A DNA stretch of 64,000 bases from Nepenthes gracilis (lineage: Eukaryota > Streptophyta > Magnoliopsida > Caryophyllales > Nepenthaceae), in contig BSYO01000025.1 in assembly GCA_033239525.1 (NCBI GenBank), positions 8,776,001 to 8,840,000 on the forward strand, in the 5' to 3' direction. The translations under genes were made by a program, and so were the position numbers. The notes below the pieces were generated by a model. That model searched no databases. It was not told the origin of the DNA and saw only the letters and a list, made by a program, of their open reading frames with translations. Shown here in pieces: positions 21,290-31,955 of the stretch. Positions within the stretch are counted from its first letter, which is position 1. The number at the start of each line of letters is the position of its first letter.

Positions 21290-21590
21290 TGGTACGTTTG
21301 GTTGCTGGAATAGAATAAGATGGGAATAGAATAGTTATTCCAGGGAATAGAAAAGGATGAGAATAGAGTTGGAATTGTTATTCTTATATTTGGTTGTTGG
21401 AATAGAATAAGGTGGAAATTAGTATTCCATTATTTGGTTTGTAGAATAGTATGATGAATAAGGTGGGAATAGTAATAATAATAATAACAATAATAATAAT
21501 AATAATACCTTATAAATAATAATAATTATTATTATTATCATAATAGTAATATGTATTAATAATCATAATAAAATAAAATAACGTTTGTGT
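21290..21590. other. MITE-like start and AT-rich microsatellite
   Basis: TAATGGTACGTTTGGTTGC, then several GGAATAGAAT-type repeats, then (AAT)n/(ATT)n at about 21472-21540. The GGTACGTTTGGTT end following TAA is reminiscent of PIF/Harbinger-type MITE termini, but I cannot find the opposite end. Unconfirmed. Confidence 0.3.
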
Positions 21591-23005
21591 ATCCGTATAT
21601 TGTGGTACCATGAACCAGGCCTTGCACTAATCATACATGCTGTCGGGGGCGGGATCACTTCGGGACCATGGCAGTCCGAGATCCTAGGGGTCGATTTGTG
21701 ATCCGAGGCATTGGTTATTTGTGGCGCCGCTCCCGACGGGGAGGCTTAGTCCCGACGGGGATGTATATGATAGGCTACTTTCGCATGAAGGAAGGTTGAG
21801 ACTTTTAGTAGCTGACCTACCCCACTGTGTATTTAATTGAGAACCATCGTAAAGAATTGACAGAAAACTAATATATTCGGACATCCTAATATATAACTAA
21901 AACTTGAAGTTACACCCAAAGCCGCGGGTGGTAAAACATAATGAGCAAGTTCTAATCTATGGGAGACAGAGTACATAGATGGCCTTGAGTTACTGGACAA
22001 AACCGTAGCTAAGCCTTGAGCTGCTGGCTTAAATCATAGCCGATATAGCCATGGTTACCGGACGAGGGTAACCCTTCCTCAAGTTGGTATTATTGATCTT
22101 TAGTTCTCCGATTTCATGCATGATTTGTATTTTTGCATATGTTGCGTGGATGACGATTTGAGATACGTGGTTTGGCCTATGCATGGGCGATAGGAATGTC
22201 TCGTACGTACTGATGTGATAAACCCGGAATGTATTTTGATTTATGTTTTAATTCCGGCGGTCTTCTCTTGATTTTTGCATTATGAGTTTTAGATCCGGAT
22301 GACGGTATGTGTCCCACGCGGATGTGGTGACGGTCGTGATTCTGTAATGTGACCTCGGATCATATGATATGATATCGTCTACGAGATTTTATCGGATCGT
22401 GATTTATATGATTTGGTCCCGGAGGGGCGAGTTAGTACGGACGACAATTTAGTACGAGACATCTCCTTAGTTTTCATGGATTTCATGGACATTGTGTTTT
22501 ACTTTACGTGATTGCTATACGATATCCCTGCTTCTGATTTATGTGTACCATTTTATATTATTATTGATACTTGTTGAGCTCTAGGCTCACGTTTTCGTGT
22601 TTTATCCCTTCAGACCAGTGGCTTGGATACACTTGTAGAGCTTAGACGTTGTCTAATGCGGCAGATCTCTATCGGTGAGTGGAGATGTTTGTATTGGTTA
22701 TATTTCTAATCTCGAGAATATATTATGGTTTTGTCTATGGTCGGATGAGGGCCTTGATCCATATATAGAATATGTTTGGAGTTATCGTGTTATGTTAATG
22801 AGTTGTAATGTTGATTTACCTTCCTTACGATATTTGGATAGCAGGTCGTATATTGTGTTTGTCCGGATTTATATCCGATGAGATCTTGTGCGGGGTTTAT
22901 CATGTTGGGTCCTTTATGTATTCGGATTATCACGCCTGGTTTGGGTTATTATGGTTAATAGAATATATATTATTGATTTTATTTTGATCTGCGAATATTG
23001 TGTTC
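21590..23005 (+). repeat. Chromovirus-like LTR fragment
   Basis: No coding content. Contains ACTTGTTGAGCTCTAGGCTCAC near 22569, the conserved chromovirus LTR motif seen also at 4390, 7657 and 48840. Features such as CCCGACGGGGA repeats (21725-21765) and GGTAACCC blocks suit the transcribed LTR part. Neither TG nor CA terminus is identifiable; its right edge meets TatA pol near 23006. Confidence 0.5.
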
Positions 23006-23800
23006 CGAGTCGTGGACAGGCCGTAACATAGAGGTCTATGTCAATGACATGCTCGTCAAGAGCAGAGTTATGAGCGACCACATCAACAATCTGGCGGAGT
23101 CCTTCACAGTGCTCCACGAACACCAAATGAAACTGAATCCAGCCAAGTGTGTCTTCGAGGTGGCCTCCGAAAAATTCCTGAGTTTCATCGTCTCCCAACG
23201 AGGGATCGAAGCGAACCCGGAGAAGATCAAGGCCCTTACGGACATGACTCCCCCACGAAGCGTAAAGGAGGCCCAGTGACTAACTGGGCGATTGGCAGCC
23301 TTGTCCCACTTCCTAGCGAAGTCTGGTGACAAGTATCAGCCGTTCTTTAAGGTGCTGAGGGGAACGAAATCAAACGGCTTCCAATGGACGCCGGACTGCC
23401 AGATGGCTTTCGATGAGCTGAAGCGGTACCTGGCTAGTCTACCTTTATTAACATCGCCCAAGGTCAGCGAGGAGTTGTACCTCTACTTGGCAGTGTCAGA
23501 GACATCCCTCAGCTCCATCCTCGTAAGCCAGGGTACTGATGCCCAACGGCCGGTCTACTACGTCAACAAAACGTTGACTGGCCAGGATACGCGCTACCCG
23601 CGTACAGAAAAACTGGCCTTAGCCATGATATTTTTCACGTGAAAACTGAAGCCCTACTTTCAGGCATATCGCATCATAGTCCTCACTGACCAACATCTAA
23701 AGAGCATACTCCAAAAACCTGACGTTTATGGGCAGTTGGTAAAGTAGGCTATCGAGTTGGGCGAGTTTGACATTGAATTCGGCCCAGGCTGCCATAAAAG
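23006..23800 (+). pseudogene. pol: TatA reverse transcriptase C-terminus and RNase H
   Basis: Begins inside RT: GRNIEVYVNDMLVKS, where the catalytic YVDD motif reads YVND. It continues LNPAKCVFEVASEKFL and VSQRGIEANPEKI (RT thumb), a stop at 23277-23279, and then RLAALSHFLAKSGDKYQPFF. RNase H follows (LYLYLAVSETSLSSILVSQG, VYYVNKTLTGQDTRYPRTEK) with further stops near 23640 and 23745. This wording is typical of Tat-lineage elements. The upstream RT, protease, gag and 5' LTR are missing; a chromovirus LTR fragment abuts. Confidence 0.85.
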
Positions 23801-24290
23801 TACAGGCTCTGGCAGATTTTATTGTGGAAACCACGATCCAGATCCTCGAAGAACAGCCCACGGGGAGCGAAGAGCAGTGCCTGGTGACTTTGGAGTGGAT
23901 GCTCCATATAGACGAGTCATCCACCAACATGGGCAGTGGGGCAGGAGTGGTCCTCACGACCCCTGACGGGTTTGAGGTGAAATACTCCCTTAAACTCAAC
24001 TTCCAGGCAACCAACAATGTCGCTGAATACAAAGTGTTGCTGGCTGGGTTAAGATTAGCAAAAGAATGCTCAACCAAAAGACTAGCTATCTTTAGCAACT
24101 CCGAACTGGTCATCAACCAAGTCAATGGGAACTTCAAAGCGAATAACCCGCACATGGCCGAATACTTGGCAAGAGCAAAGGAGGCGGTCCGTAACTTCGA
24201 CAGTCTGACCTTGACTCATGTTCCCAGAACTGAAAATTAGAAGGCCGATCAGCTAGCAAGAGCAGCAGCGGCGAAAAATGCAGAACAATA
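23801..24290 (+). pseudogene. pol: TatA second (archaeal-type) RNase H
   Basis: Shows ALADFIVETTIQ, WMLHIDESSTNMGSGAGVVL, NNVAEYKVLLAGLRLAKECS and IFSNSELVINQVNG. This additional RNase H between the normal RNase H and integrase is a hallmark of the Tat lineage. The first acidic residue is kept (IDES). A stop at 24238-24240 precedes KADQLARAAAAKN, which belongs to the same protein. The function in the family is thought to be RNA degradation of the hybrid; this copy is broken. Confidence 0.8.
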
Positions 24291-25575
24291 CTCGAGGAAT
24301 ATGATGGAGATCTTAAGTGTGCCCAGCATAGAGGTGCAGGAGGCAATGCAAGTCTCCGAGACCGAGAATTGGATGACACCTTACCTGAGATTTCTAGCGG
24401 ATGAAACGGTATTGAAGGAAGAAGAAGAGGCCAGGCGAATAAAGAGAATGGCCGGTTGGTACACAATAGTCGATGGGCGGCTGTATCGCCGCGGCTATTG
24501 GACTCCGTACCTCCGTTGCCTAACCTTGGAAGAGGCGGACTATGTCTTGAGTGAAGTGCACCTTGGGATTTACAAGTCGCACGTGGGCGGCAAGAATTTA
24601 GTGCTCAAAATCATGTAGCAGGGCTACTACTCGCCCTCGATGAAGAAGGATGCACTCGAGTTCGTAAAGAAGTGCGAAAGCTACAAACTTCACGACAACC
24701 TTCATCACCAGCTGTCTGTAGAACTGAAATCCCTTTAGGCACCTTGGCCCTTCGCACAATTGGGACTTGACATCCTTGGCCCGTTTTCCATTGCCACTGG
24801 GCAGAGAAAGTTCATAATAGCTGGTATCGACTACTTCACAAAGTGGGTCGAGGCCATCCCACTGGCCACGATCACCAAACACAATGCACTCAAGTTTGTC
24901 CGCCAGAACATCGTCAGCAGGTTTGGCGTTCCAGAGGTCATTATGACTGACAACAGAACCCAATTCTCAGAAAAACGCTTCACCAAGTATTGCACCAGCC
25001 TTGGGATTCAATTGGTCCACACTTCGCTGGCGTACCCTCGAGCAAACAGACAGGTGGAGGTTATGAACCGGACGCTACTCCATGGGCTCAAGACCAAGCT
25101 GGAGGACGTAGGGGGCTCTTCGGTAGACGAGCTCGCCTCGGTCCTTTGGTCTTACCGAACGACCCTGAAGGAACCAACGCGCGACACACCTTTCAGCCTC
25201 TGTTACGAGACTGAAGCGGTGCTCCCGGTTGAAATTGGGCTTCCGAGTCTAAGGGTGGAATTATTTGACCCGCAGGTTAACTCCCAAAAGATCCGGGAAC
25301 ACTTAGATTTGCTAGAGGAAGCCCGCAAGGCTGCTAGAATACGGACTGTGGCCTACATTAAGAAGGTAAAAGCAATGCAGTTTGATGTTGGAGACTTGGT
25401 CTTATGGAGCATCGAAGCCACAGAAAAAGTGGCCAGCTGAAACAAGCTCTCCCTCAACTGGGAAGGGCCTTTCCTAATCTCCGCCATCTAGCTAAACGGA
25501 GCATACAAACTCCGGAACCAGGACGAGAAGTTGGTTCCTCGGACGTGGAATGCGATTCACTTCAAATGCTACTAC
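24291..25575 (+). pseudogene. pol: TatA integrase
   Basis: Linker ETENWMTPYLRFLADE is followed by a pre-integrase region with RRGYWTPYLRCLTLEEADYVL and HLGIYKSHVGGKN. A stop at 24616-24618 separates it from the zinc-binding part (GYYSPSMKKDALEFVKKC). The catalytic core from 24760 has LGLDILGPFSIATGQRKF, FGVPEVIMTDNRTQF and GIQLVHTSLAYPRANRQVEV; then LWSYRTTLKEPTRDTPFSLC and VEIGLPSLRVE. The tail GDLVLWSIEATEK, stop, NKLSLNWEGPFLI ends near 25575. It has at least four stops but few frameshifts, so decay is younger or slower than in TatB. Confidence 0.87.
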
Positions 25576-25589
25576 TAGTAGGGACCCAG

Positions 25590-25709
25590 GTACGTGCCTT
25601 GCAAACCGCATGTGACTCGCATTTGTGTGCATGATTCAACTAAGTACAATGAGTGTTTCCTTAGCATGCTGCGTTTATGTGTATATATGTATGCGGTTTT
25701 TCATTGCAG
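25590..25709 (+). other. Putative intron just downstream of TatA pol
   Basis: Strong donor CCCAG|GTACGTG and acceptor TTTTTCATTGCAG|G, 120 bp apart, immediately after the pol reading frame. TatB has decayed equivalents (CTTGGTAAAG and TTGTAAG) at the matching place. Inferred from consensus only. Confidence 0.4.
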
Positions 25710-25718
25710 GTTTAAAAC

Positions 25719-25738
25719 GACCTAGGCTATCCCTAAGT
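25719..25738 (+). other. 20-bp block conserved between TatA and TatB
   Basis: GACCTAGGCTATCCCTAAGT occurs identically on the coding strand of TatA here and of TatB (34219-34200, minus). The surrounding sequence is much more diverged. Confidence 0.6.
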
Positions 25739-25768
25739 CACGATGATCTTCACCCTCTCGTCACCAAA

Positions 25769-25968
25769 CCCTGGTCATCCAGGCGGTCCGTGAGAGGTTG
25801 AACTTAAACCCTGGTCATCCAGGCGACCCGTGAGAGGTCGAACCCAAACCCTAGTCATCCAGGTGGCCCGTGAGAGGTCGAACCTAAACCCTGAGCATCC
25901 AGGCAACCCGTGAGAGGTCGAACCTAAACCTTAGTCATCCAAGTGGCCCGTTAGCGGTCAAAATCTTA
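25769..25968 (+). repeat. Tandem repeat, about 40-bp unit, five copies
   Basis: Units of AAACCCTGGTCATCCAGG plus CGACCCGTGAGAGGTCGAACC, with variable bases. Each unit contains the small inverted repeats CCTGGTCATCCAGG and GACCCGTGAGAGGTC, so the transcript could fold into serial hairpins. It lies between pol and the antisense ORF. Confidence 0.8.
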
Positions 25969-26359
25969 GGGGGCTAGCGCAGCACACGCAGCGACTTCCT
26001 CTACGATGAGATAGCGTGATCAGTCGACGATGGTCGACGGGAGAAGAATTCTTCTCCAACGCTGGCCGCCCAAGTCAGCACTTGGGCAACGCCACCAGGC
26101 TTCACTCATAAGTCGCCACTACTGGGCTGGTTAACACAGCCGCCTACGAAGAGCCTAAGGATCCCACTCCTTTGGCAGCACTACAATGGCCGCCAGCCAA
26201 CTGAGTTGGCTGTCTAGAACAGTAGGTATGCAAACACAAAGGCAGTAAAGAGAGATGGACACGAAGTTGGAAAATTTTTATTTTATTGATTCCAAATATA
26301 TTACAAAGTACATCAAAGTACATAAATGCAAAGGGAGGTCCAAAAATGTACAACCACAA

Positions 26360-28169
26360 AAGCTATGAGGGTGGTGGAGGCCTTTGGCTGTCACAAGGCT
26401 CCCCTACGAGACTGCCTCTACGCTGCGCCGACCGGTTTGATAAATTGATAAGATCAACGGGGAAGTCGGGATCGACCAACCGCACAATGTGCCGACTGAT
26501 GTTGAACCCTTCCAACAACTGCACGAGCATCATACCCTCAACCTCATGGGGGCGGATGTGGAGACTCAAGTCATTCTCCAAGGTTGCCATCTGCCTAGAA
26601 AGTTGATCAATACGCCCTTTGGCTCGTTCGTTTTCTTCCTTCAAACGGCAACCTTAGCCTTTAAATTGGTGTTCTTCGCCTCCACGCCCGCCAAAACAGT
26701 CCCCAGGGCAGCCATTTCCTCACGGTGCTCCGCCCCCAAAGCCGCCAACTTCGCATCTAGCCAGGCGATCTCCGACTCCCTATCGGAGATAACCCGGTCC
26801 CACTGGTCCATCACCTTAATGATGGCAGCGACCACCTTCGCCTTCTGCACAAAAGACAAACAAAAAACAAGTTAGAAATTCTGAAAGGAGAAAGTATGTA
26901 GAAGGCATCGCGAAGAATTATACCTCCCAGACTCTCCTCGTGGGCCTCTTAGGCCTGGCCTCCAAACCTGGCTCAGGCGGCAGTGGGCCGGAAACGATGC
27001 CCTCACAAGCGCAGCTAGCAGCGGCCTCCTCCAGAATCTCTTCTAAGAGCCCCTCATCAATGTCATCCGCAGCGACAGCAAGCTCCCCGGCTACAGCCTT
27101 CGCAGCAGTTGCCGAAGGATCAAGATCAACCACTGGCTCCTTAGCAAACGTCTGCATAACTGGAGAGCCAACAGATGGCTCCTGCGCCTCCGCCAGGGGC
27201 TCACAGGCTAGCTCCGTGAATGTCTCCGTCTGCACAGTTTGAGGAACCACCTGCGGTGCGGGCTGCGCCAAGATAACACTTTTTCCCCTGGCCTCCGGCA
27301 AGTCCTCGAAAGATTTCTCCAATCCGGTGGTACTTCCAGGGCCACTGTAAATCTCGACGGTAATGTAATCGGGCTCCAAAGATGACGAGGAAGACGTCTT
27401 CAACACCATCCTTTTGGGTCGCGGACCGATAAAATCATCGTCTGTGGGGCGGGGGCGGATAAGCAAGCCCCTGGACTCCTCCGACCGCACCATCATCGCC
27501 TGCAGCCTGAGCTTTTGAACCGGAGAAGGTAGTCCCCAGTTCACCTTCTTGGCCTCTACCCTAGAGACCAAGAAATCCCCTTTGAAGTCAGAAATGTGGT
27601 CTTTGACCAATTTGATCAACCACTCTAAGGACGCCGTCTCTGCCACAGACGGCATCCCAGTGTACACCTTTGGCACTTGACCCTAATCCTTCACAACGGG
27701 CCAGGTCTCTACCACACACAAAAAAGAACCGATTTTTCCAATTCTTAAGTGAATCATAAATGGCCGTGTTTATCTTAACGCCAGGACGGGGGACAAGGGA
27801 AATCTATTCACCTCCCTGATTTATTTTAAAAAGCCCCTTCACCATGGGCATCGTCAACCTCTTAGAATGTTTGCAAAGAAAAATGCAGAGGGTGCAAATG
27901 TACTATACGACGTTAGCATGGAGCTGGGCAACAGGGACTTATAGGGCTTGAAGGATCGACTGCAAGCCGTCCGACAGAGGAAGACGGAGAACGCTCCTCA
28001 GGTGGGCCTCGTATATCGTCACGTGCCTTGCTGGTGGAGAGAAGGCCCTGTCGTCCTTGCCCGGGACCGACCACGCAATATCCTTGAGAATATTTAACTC
28101 GACACACAACGCCTTCACATCACCCTCTCGAAGAACAGAAGATATGTCAGCGATGGAGGATGAGAACAT
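26360..28169 (-). pseudogene. Antisense extra ORF of TatA, with a phase-0 intron
   Basis: Opposite in direction to the element, between pol and 3' LTR. The ATG ending at 28169 (MFSSSIADISSVLREGDVKAL) follows a pyrimidine-rich leader. The conserved section FSPPARHVTIYEAHLRSVLRL and later WKNRFFFVCGRDLA resemble the 'putative gypsy type transposon' family of plant extra ORFs. In-frame stops occur near 27939 and beyond, and a frameshift lies before MPKVYTGMPSVAE (27676). A long acidic/low-complexity middle (27676-26924) ends at RRVWE. A GT-AG intron (26923-26845, 79 bp) then joins in frame to a coiled-coil end (KAKVVAAIIKVMDQWDRV ... MKEENERAKGRIDQL), which itself has one frameshift near 26643. 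Antisense extra ORFs are known in Tat elements (e.g. gene 23 of Grande); function unknown. Confidence 0.75.
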
Positions 28170-28478
28170 GGCTAACAGAGAAACTAGGGTTTCTTTGGGG
28201 AACGAGAAAAGGTTGAGGATGAAGAAGGCAAAGTAAGGAGGCGTGAGAGAATACTAAAAACAAGGAGGGAAACTTAAACGGTAAGGTGTGAAACACCTTA
28301 AACTGCCTTAGAGAGGACGCCATCATTCCTGCCACTTGTCCTCTCCCTAATTGGCCCCTTGAAAAACAAATCCTCTGACGCATTAATGGCCTGGATGTCG
28401 GTCCAACCAAGAGGAGACACGTGTCTACTTTTGGCCTGACAAGCCTGCTAATGGCCACGCGTCAATCAGGGCTCGTAG

Positions 28479-28870
28479 AAAGTCTTCCGGATTTTGGCCA
28501 AAGACGGTCAACAGCTTCGGTCAACTTTCTTATCCGGATCTGACCAAAGACGTTTAACTGTTTCGGTCAACTTTCTTCTCCGGATCTGACCAAAGACGGT
28601 CAACAGCTCCGGTCAACTTTCTTCTCCGGATCTAACCAAAGACGTTTAACAGTTTCGGTCAACTTTCTTCTCCGGATCTGACCAAAGACGGTCAACGGCT
28701 CCGGTCAACTTTCTTCTCCGGATCTGACCAAATACGGTCAACGGCTCTGATCAACTTTTTTCTCCGGATCTGACCAAAGACGGTCTACGAATTCGGTCAA
28801 CGAATTCGGTCAATTTTCTTCTCCGGATTTGACCAAAGACGATCAACAGATCCGGTCAACTTTTCTCTCC
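28479..28870 (-). promoter_or_regulatory. W-box-rich tandem array upstream of the TatA antisense ORF
   Basis: About eight units near 48-50 bp: TCCGGATCTGACCAAAGACG, then GGTCAAC, then a second GGTCAACTTTCTTC. Twelve GGTCAA (TTGACC on the minus strand, the direction of the antisense ORF) occur between 28506 and 28860. It ends about 310 bp upstream of the antisense start codon and about 110 bp before the 3' LTR. Confidence 0.75.
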
Positions 28871-28963
28871 GCCTTTCATAGAGTCATTCGGGATCTCAAA
28901 CAATGAAGGGCAGTGAGGGGCATCCCATCATGAACATGCCGGAGGCCAGAATTCTAGCCACCG

Positions 28964-28977
28964 GCATGGGGGGCTAG
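28964..28977 (+). other. Polypurine tract region of TatA
   Basis: GCATGGGGGGCTAG directly before the LTR start. TatB has the related CATAGGTGGCTAG at the same place on its own strand. Confidence 0.6.
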
Positions 28978-30110
28978 TGATGGGTATGGTATAGCTGTGC
29001 TGGCCCACGGTCAAAGAAGGCCCAAATAGCCTGTTGAATGGTCAACTCAAATAATGGCCCCAATAGAAGGCAAAGGCCCAAATCCTAAAAGGCCCAAAAA
29101 GGTCAACGCCAGCATTAACCGTCGAGATGCCAGCAGGCGGCCAACTCATGTACAGACGATCAAACCGAGCGTTGATCGAAAGTACTGTAACAACAGGCCC
29201 AAAAAGGCAATAAACCTGCTACGAGCCAGGCCCAATTTGACAGGCGAACTCGTGCTCGAAAAGTAACAATCCTTTTATGATTACATGCTTTCCTAAAAGG
29301 TGATCTTCTCTAAAAAGGCGGCAATGAACATAGCGCCAACGTTGGAGTCAAAACGGTCACACGAGCATGAAAGAGATGAGATTATTTGAATATCCGTTGC
29401 ACTATTCAGAAGAAAAAGAATCCATCAAATCATGCTGTCAAGCCCACCAACTCAAGCCCACCTTGCCTAGAGAAGGTGGCTCTCCTGCTATCCATATAAG
29501 TTTGAAATCTTCATTCTGGAAGACACAAACAAACAGATGCTCTGATATACCCTCTGAAACAAGGCTCTAAAATAGAAGCTCTCGTACACACTCTAACTTG
29601 CCTTCAAGAGAACATTCAGAACATACTTTCTAGAACAACAAAAAGACTTCCTACAGTTTAACTCACGAACGCTTACAGTGCTTGACCAGAGACTCTCTTT
29701 CCCTTTCTCTCTGTATAAGCTTTCACCTTCAATCCCATCAAAGGCCTCCAGATTGTAGGAGTCCTTTCAGGCTCTCTGAGAACTGTTTCCCAAAACTTTC
29801 ACACTTACTGGATGCCGCTTCCACTCACTCTCTGTGAGTAGTAAGTTGGAACTCACATTCTCAACAAGACAACACTCCCGATAAACTCATTATCTTTCTA
29901 TCTCTTTTACTTATCAGTTTACCTTCCCCGATTTGAAGGTTTTTTTACTAACTTTAGCGTCGGAGTGTTTTCGGTGGGACAATTTTCCGCCAACACACTG
30001 ACCTATCGTTCACTTTAATGGTGTACAGGATTCAGACTCAGCAAACGGAGTCGGGCCGGATTATCCAGACGAATTCGAATCTGTTCAAAGTCGGATCCAG
30101 GTACGCATCA
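28978..30110 (+). repeat. 3' LTR of TatA (1133 bp)
   Basis: Starts TGATGGGTATGG and ends GTACGCATCA. TatB LTR ends are recognisably related (TGATCGATATGG ... TATGCATCA on the minus strand). TATA-like CCATATAAG is near 29499-29507. The 5' LTR of this element is not in the window, so no TSD can be tested. Confidence 0.8.
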
Positions 30111-30773
30111 GGAATAATGAAAATGATTTGTAAGATAGATTGAAGGGAAAAAATAGTATTTCTACGGTATAGCTAACTAACATTTGAATGACAGCTTAAT
30201 GAGTTTTCCGATGTTGGATTTGTAAGATAGTTCATTAGGAGTAAATTTCGGTATGAAATTTGTAATTAAAATAAAAAATAATTAATTTTTTTCAACCCCG
30301 GTTCGAGTAACCTGAGCTTTTCTCTTCCACTAACCTTGCCCTCCGCTCTCACGAGAATCAGTTGACGTGACAGATTTTACATTATTTTTTTTAATAATTT
30401 AAGAAATACATTATCTTACAAGCAGTTTTAAATAAATATTATTTAAAAAACACTTATCTCTGCCTAAACCTTTTAGAAACAACAGATACTATTTTTTGGG
30501 TATTCGTCTTATTTGACCCACGAGAAGACAACAACTTCATTGATAAAAAAATAATTAAAAGAAAAAACATTATTGATAAAAAAAAGAAAATAATAGTGCA
30601 ATTATCGTTCAAATTTCTCTCAAAAACGACATTATTGATATTAAACATATATAAAAACTCTTTTCCAACTATGCTTTACGGGCGCAATTAATTTCTTACA
30701 AAAATCTAAAATTCTCAGCCACCAAGGGATATGAGATTTTTTATTTTAAAATTGTTAGTTTTTATAACGTATC
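30111..30773. other. Intergenic AT-rich DNA, no gene seen
   Basis: About 660 bp between TatA and TatB with no coding or repeat signal. The last five bases, GTATC (30769-30773), are the left TSD of TatB. Confidence 0.6.
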
Positions 30774-31561
30774 TTATGCATCCTCAAGTCTAAATTATTA
30801 TACTAATTAGGGAGCCAAGAATTAGATCTTCATGTCGGTCTATCTGAAGAGGGTCCAATCTTTATAATTTTAAATTTGGATCATATACAATACGACGAAT
30901 AAACAAAATGTCAAAAGATTGGTAGGATTCACTTTTCGATATAACCTTCAATATTTAAATCAATAATCTTTTTTTCAGGAAAAAAAGATTGAGGATGCAA
31001 AATGAGAGTGCTAACGCATGTGTAGAGGGACTGAATGTGTTGCGTTTGATAGAAAGTGTCTTAAAGAGATAGAAAAATACACTCAAGGGGAGCATCCTTG
31101 GAACTGTCGCCGGCTAGACGTTAGAGTTTTGACAAAAAACTTATTGTAGTGACAGTGGTGTACTTTTACTTGACTGTATTTTTTATTATTAGTGTCTCTC
31201 TCCCTACTATTGGGAAAGAGGGGAATATGTAGAGTTAGGGGTAGTTTGATCTTCCCCTATAGCTGCCTACGAAACCGCTCAGATGGATAAGGAAATATCG
31301 TTTGGCCGATGATTCCTGATTAATTATGGTGTCCGTTGAGTAGTCCGAATAAGAGAAAAAGATTCTTCATTCCGATCGGTTATGGTAGGTTCCTTCAATA
31401 TGCATGAAGTGGATTGTGAGCCATCCTAATAGGGCTGAGAAGCTCATCCACTCGCTTTGGGCCATCTTGGACGACTGGGTCGGTTAGGATGTTACTCAGT
31501 TCTGAGCCAATTTCTTCTATTGATAGGCTATCCTCTTGGGCTAGACCGACCATACCCATAA
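30774..31561 (-). repeat. 3' LTR of TatB
   Basis: Parallels the two parts of the 5' LTR (48252-48399 and 50934-51577). The blocks shared with the 5' LTR include GTGTAGAGGGACTGA and TTATTGTAGTGACA. Terminal dinucleotides have decayed (TT at both ends instead of TG). Confidence 0.85.
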
Positions 31562-31955
31562 CTAGCCACCTATGTTGGGAGGCTTGAATTTTAGCCTTTT
31601 TGTATATTCACCAAGGGGCCATCGGTTGTTTGAACGCATGCTCTTAATCCGACGGACATAGTATCGCACACATTCGCCACCAGTAGTAGCATTAAATGTG
31701 GGGAGCATTTGAGACCCATGTCGTCTCGTCCAACCGTACAAAATTGGGCTCCACGCCAGTCATCACTATAGGTGCGGACATAGAGTCCATGCGTCACATG
31801 TCGAGGACATAATGATGTGCGTCTTTTCAATTTCCTTTTTCGACGTCATCTCAATCCAGGATCCTTCGCCATTTAAATCATTCGAATTTGTCCTTCCCGC
31901 ATTTCTTTTGAAAGCTCTTCGCTCTTCTTTCGCTTCAAATTCTCTTCATAATACG

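Noticed and set aside
26940..27242. Alanine/serine-rich plus-strand frame
   Set aside because: Shadow of the longer antisense extra ORF, whose exon-intron structure is supported by TatB.
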